This document shows positions 6,333-8,532 of a stretch of DNA of 8,532 bases, piece after piece. Below the pieces are notes generated by a model. It was not told the origin of the DNA and ran no database searches. It was given only the letters and a program-made list of their open reading frames with translations. Position 1 is the stretch's first letter, and each line of letters begins with the position of its first letter. This DNA is from Methanobrevibacter sp. (GTDB taxonomy: Archaea; Methanobacteriota; Methanobacteria; Methanobacteriales; Methanobacteriaceae): contig JAITOM010000325.1 of assembly GCA_031289975.1 (NCBI GenBank), positions 1-8,532 on the forward strand. The letters run 5' to 3'. Position numbers and translations under genes: made by a program.

Positions 6333-6442
6333 TATTTTCATAGTTATAGTAATTTTAAAAAGTATTTAAGTAATAAAATTCATACTTTATTAATTATTAT
6401 TTAAAAAATTAACTTAATTATTAATTTGAAATTCTTAAACAG

Positions 6443-6480
6443 GTGAATAAATTCTCATAAGTTGAAAATAAATTTTCAAC
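6443..6480. repeat. Twin-hairpin repeat, copy 2
   Basis: GTGAAT-AA-ATTCTC is followed by TTGAAAAT-AA-ATTTTCAA, the latter an 8-bp perfect stem. The order, spacing and AA loops match copy 1 at 3822-3866. It lies about 140-180 bases upstream of atwA. The rest of 6333-6530 is A+T-rich sequence in which I see nothing else. Confidence 0.45.
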
Positions 6481-6532
6481 AATAAGATATTTAAAATAAA
6501 TGATTAATCACAAATATTTTTTACATCACTAT

Positions 6533-6558
6533 AATTTATAAGTTCGATTACAATATAA
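6533..6558 (+). promoter_or_regulatory. Candidate promoter of atwA
   Basis: Two TATA-like strings are present, AATTTATAAG (6533-6542) and CAATATAAAA (6551-6560). Either would start a transcript with a leader of some tens of bases, in keeping with the ribosome binding site at 6613. I cannot choose between them. Confidence 0.3.
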
Positions 6559-6612
6559 AAAAAATTAATTATAATATAATAAAACTAAATCTTAATCAAT
6601 GGATGATAATAA

Positions 6613-6618
6613 AGGTGA
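6613..6618 (+). promoter_or_regulatory. Ribosome binding site that sets the atwA start
   Basis: AGGTGA, a strong match to the archaeal anti-Shine-Dalgarno, is followed by ATTA and the ATG at 6623. This favours 6623 over the in-frame ATG at 6599, which has no such site. Confidence 0.75.
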
Positions 6619-6622
6619 ATTA

Positions 6623-8215
6623 ATGTCTTTTATAGTTCTTAAAAATATTAACAAAACATTTGATGGAGTAGCCATACTAAAAAATATAAATGTTACAATT
6701 GATGAAGGGAGTGTTCTTGGTATTCTTGGTAGAAGTGGTTCTGGAAAGTCTGTTTTGATAAACATGCTTCGAGGAACAAAAGAATACGAACCTGATAGTG
6801 GAAAAATCATATATACAATGACCTTTTGTGAAAAATGCTCTAATGCAGAAGTTCCTTCTAAAAATGGAGAAAAATGTAAGTGTGGAGGAAAATATGAACT
6901 TAAAGAGGTGGATTTCTGGCATGCTGATAGAAAAATCTTTTCAGCTATTAGAAAAAGAATATCTATAATGTTGCAGAGAAATTTTGCGTTATACGATGAA
7001 GAAACAGTTATTGAAAATGTCATGAAAGCTATGAGCGATGGTGATCATGAAGAACAATTATACAAAGCCTTAGATTTATTGGATATGGTAAATATGAACC
7101 ACAGGATAACTCATATTGCTCGTGATTTAAGTGGTGGAGAAAAACAAAGAGTTGTTCTTGCAAGACAAATAGCTAAAAATCCTATGTTATTTTTAGCAGA
7201 TGAACCTACTGGAACATTAGATCCTCAAACAGCTGAAAATCTTCATAATGCATTGATTAACAATGTTAAAAAAGAAGGAACCACTATAGTAATTACTTCA
7301 CATTGGCCTGAAGTCATGAAAAATTTAGCTGATAAAGTAATTTGGTTAGAAGGTGGTGAAATCATTGAAGAAGGTTCATCTGACACGGTAGTTAAAAAAT
7401 TTTTAGAAACAGTGCCATTACCTAAACAAGTAGATAAAAATGAACATCATGAAGCTATAATTAAAGTAAAAGATGCTAAAAAACATTATTATTCTATTGA
7501 TAGGGGTGTTATTAAAGCTGTTGATGGTATAAATCTTCAAATAATGGAAAATGAAATATTTGGAATTGTTGGACTTAGTGGATCTGGAAAAACTACTCTA
7601 AGCAGGATGTTAGTTGGTTTAACAGAACCAAGTGGTGGAGACATTGAAGTTCGTCTTGGTGATAATTGGATAGACATGAAAGTATCTGGACCTCATGGAA
7701 GAGGAAGAGTGATTCCTTATATAGGTCTACTTCATCAAGAATACTCATTATACCCACATAGGTCAGTTTTAGGAAATTTAACTGATGCTATAAGTTTAGA
7801 GTTACCAGCAGAATTTGCTAAAATGAAAGCTATATCTGTTTTAGAAGCTGTTGGTTTTGATAGTGAAATTGCAACCAAAATTCTTGAAAAAGAACCTAAC
7901 AAATTAAGTGTTGGTGAAAAACATAGGGTAGCTATTGCTCAAGTCCTTATTAAAGAACCCAACATAATTATTTTAGATGAACCAACAGGAACCATGGATC
8001 CAATAACAAGAGTTCAGGTTACAGACTCAATACTTAAAGCAAGAGAAGAATTAAATCAAACATTCCTGATTATATCTCATGATATGGATTTTGTTTTGGA
8101 TGTTTGTGATAGAACTGGTTTAATGAGGGGTGGAAAGCTACTTAAAATAGGAACACCATCCGAAATTGTTCCTGAACTTAGCCAAGTTGAGAAAAAAGAA
8201 ATGTTGAATAAATGA
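6623..8215 (+). CDS. atwA: Methyl-coenzyme M reductase activation component A2 (ATP-binding protein AtwA)
   Basis: This is a soluble protein of 530 residues with two ABC ATPase domains and no membrane segments, the usual size for component A2. It supplies ATP for reductive activation of the nickel F430 cofactor of MCR, together with the A3a complex. Domain 1 has Walker A GRSGSGKS (36-43), a Q-loop at Q118, signature LSGGEKQR (169-176), Walker B FLADEP (190-195) and H227. An insert after Walker A holds two cysteine pairs, CEKC (69-72) and CKC (85-87), suggesting a metal knuckle. Domain 2 has Walker A GLSGSGKT (317-324), Q372, a degenerate signature LSVGEKHR (428-435), Walker B ILDEP (450-454) and H486. 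The start at 6623 is chosen by AGGTGA; the ATG eight codons upstream is less likely. It stands alone in the window, with an insertion sequence close behind. Confidence 0.95.
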   Translation: MSFIVLKNINKTFDGVAILKNINVTIDEGSVLGILGRSGSGKSVLINMLRGTKEYEPDSGKIIYTMTFCEKCSNAEVPSKNGEKCKCGGKYELKEVDFWHADRKIFSAIRKRISIMLQRNFALYDEETVIENVMKAMSDGDHEEQLYKALDLLDMVNMNHRITHIARDLSGGEKQRVVLARQIAKNPMLFLADEPTGTLDPQTAENLHNALINNVKKEGTTIVITSHWPEVMKNLADKVIWLEGGEIIEEGSSDTVVKKFLETVPLPKQVDKNEHHEAIIKVKDAKKHYYSIDRGVIKAVDGINLQIMENEIFGIVGLSGSGKTTLSRMLVGLTEPSGGDIEVRLGDNWIDMKVSGPHGRGRVIPYIGLLHQEYSLYPHRSVLGNLTDAISLELPAEFAKMKAISVLEAVGFDSEIATKILEKEPNKLSVGEKHRVAIAQVLIKEPNIIILDEPTGTMDPITRVQVTDSILKAREELNQTFLIISHDMDFVLDVCDRTGLMRGGKLLKIGTPSEIVPELSQVEKKEMLNK

Positions 8216-8234
8216 ACAAAACATCTGATGCAAT

Positions 8235-8254
8235 CCCCCTGCTTTAGCTGGGGG
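8235..8254 (+). repeat. Subterminal hairpin of the insertion sequence
   Basis: CCCCC-T-GC, loop TTTA, GC-T-GGGGG: a GC-rich stem with a T-T mismatch, striking in this A+T-rich DNA. Imperfect hairpins of this kind are what TnpA binds as single-stranded DNA. Its position 20 bases after atwA means it could also affect the 3' end of that transcript. Confidence 0.6.
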
Positions 8255-8360
8255 TTAATCAGATTCTGTGACACAAATAATTTCATGATTAATAAAAGAA
8301 TATTTTTCATGCAGGTAAAGGAATGTTTTCTCTACTAACTACAATTTCAGCTTTTGTGAC

Positions 8361-8378
8361 CGAAAAATATATATAATA
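8361..8378 (+). promoter_or_regulatory. BRE/TATA promoter of tnpA
   Basis: CGAAAAATATATATAATA combines a purine-rich BRE-like start with a good TATA box about 25 bases before the ATG at 8398. With no ribosome binding site visible, this suggests a leaderless or nearly leaderless transcript. Confidence 0.5.
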
Positions 8379-8397
8379 GTAATTACATACTGAGTAT

Positions 8398-8532
8398 ATG
8401 GATTTGGAAAGTACCACAAATGCAGTATATTCTCTTAATTATCATTTGATTTTTGTTGTTAAGTATCGTAGAAAAGTGTTAACACAAGAAAGAGTTAGAT
8501 TACTTAAAACTATGATTTATAAACAAGCAGAT
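8398..8532 (+). CDS. tnpA: IS200/IS605-family transposase TnpA, N-terminal part
   Basis: The first 45 residues are visible and the frame is open at the window edge. YSLNYHLIFVVKYRRKVL (11-28) is the characteristic N-terminal strand of the Y1-type HUH transposases (Transposase_17), whose usual form is YHLIFVTKYRR. These single-domain enzymes of about 140 residues cut and rejoin single-stranded DNA at subterminal hairpins with one catalytic tyrosine. The HUH motif and that tyrosine would lie beyond the window. Start choice rests on the TATA box just upstream and on the short N-terminus typical of the family. Confidence 0.88.
   Translation, partial: MDLESTTNAVYSLNYHLIFVVKYRRKVLTQERVRLLKTMIYKQAD

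Larger units (their letters stand above)
8232..8532 (+). mobile_element. IS200/IS605-family insertion sequence, left end (runs off window)
   Basis: It comprises the hairpin at 8235-8254, a leader of about 140 bases with a promoter, and the start of tnpA. This is the usual left-end architecture of this family, which has subterminal hairpins instead of terminal inverted repeats. The exact left boundary cannot be fixed without the right end or an empty site; it must lie close to the atwA stop at 8215. The right part, and any tnpB, lies beyond the window. Confidence 0.65.

Noticed and set aside
6333..6440. A further family 2 copy after family 1 copy C (agttatagtaattttaaaaag)
   Set aside because: Only the first few bases resemble the family 2 tip, and the rest cannot be told apart from background A/T sequence by eye.
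6599..6622. In-frame ATG at 6599 as the atwA start
   Set aside because: The ATG at 6623 has AGGTGA at good spacing and gives the usual N-terminus of the family; the upstream ATG has no such site.
6592..7023. Minus-strand open frames opposite atwA
   Set aside because: They mirror the conserved ATPase domain and have low-complexity, phenylalanine/serine-rich translations typical of antisense shadows.
8235..8254. Hairpin after atwA as an intrinsic terminator
   Set aside because: No T-tract follows, archaeal termination does not rely on such hairpins, and the position upstream of tnpA fits an IS200/IS605 subterminal hairpin.

Overview
The window is very A+T-rich and reads as a host-associated methanogen of the order Methanobacteriales (Methanobrevibacter or Methanosphaera type). 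The main evidence is a full-length methyl-coenzyme M reductase (MCR) activation component A2 gene (atwA) and the start of a TfuA-like gene. Supporting signs are archaeal AGGTG-type ribosome binding sites, archaeal BRE/TATA-like boxes and A/T-ending codons. The genus cannot be fixed from this window alone.

Layout, left to right. Positions 1-203 (minus) hold the N-terminal part of a TfuA-like protein. Positions 204-490 are filled by a 34-bp-terminal-inverted-repeat element (here 'family 1'), itself interrupted by a second element ('family 2'). Positions 490-3728 (minus) hold a large Eco57I-like (type IIG) restriction-modification gene. It is broken near its 3' end by a frameshift that maps exactly onto a 5-bp tandem duplication (GGAAT twice, 872-881), and its last codons and stop lie inside the end of the family 1 element. 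Positions 3729-4693 are a gene-free gap packed with repeats: a twin-hairpin repeat, a family 2 element, a long hairpin element ('family 3'), an inverted family 1 copy and two inverted family 2 copies.

Positions 4694-5200 encode a small nitroreductase. Positions 5262-5682 are a frameshifted and truncated remnant of an AAA-ATPase/PD-(D/E)XK family gene common in gut anaerobes. Positions 5696-6103 encode a small two-helix membrane protein of unknown function. Positions 6104-6598 hold a third family 1 copy, a second twin-hairpin repeat and the promoter region of atwA. Positions 6623-8215 are atwA. Almost directly after its stop codon the left end of an IS200/IS605-family insertion sequence begins, with a hairpin, a BRE/TATA-like box and the first 45 codons of tnpA, and it runs off the window.

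Functionally, the two ends concern the same enzyme. TfuA partners with YcaO in thioamidation of McrA, and AtwA is the ATP-binding activator of MCR. Between them lies an accessory island of defence genes, gene remnants and small non-autonomous elements. The most notable observations are the 5-bp duplication that splits the restriction enzyme, and three small inverted-repeat element families, one nested inside another with a readable TA target duplication. No CRISPR array, tRNA or rRNA was seen.
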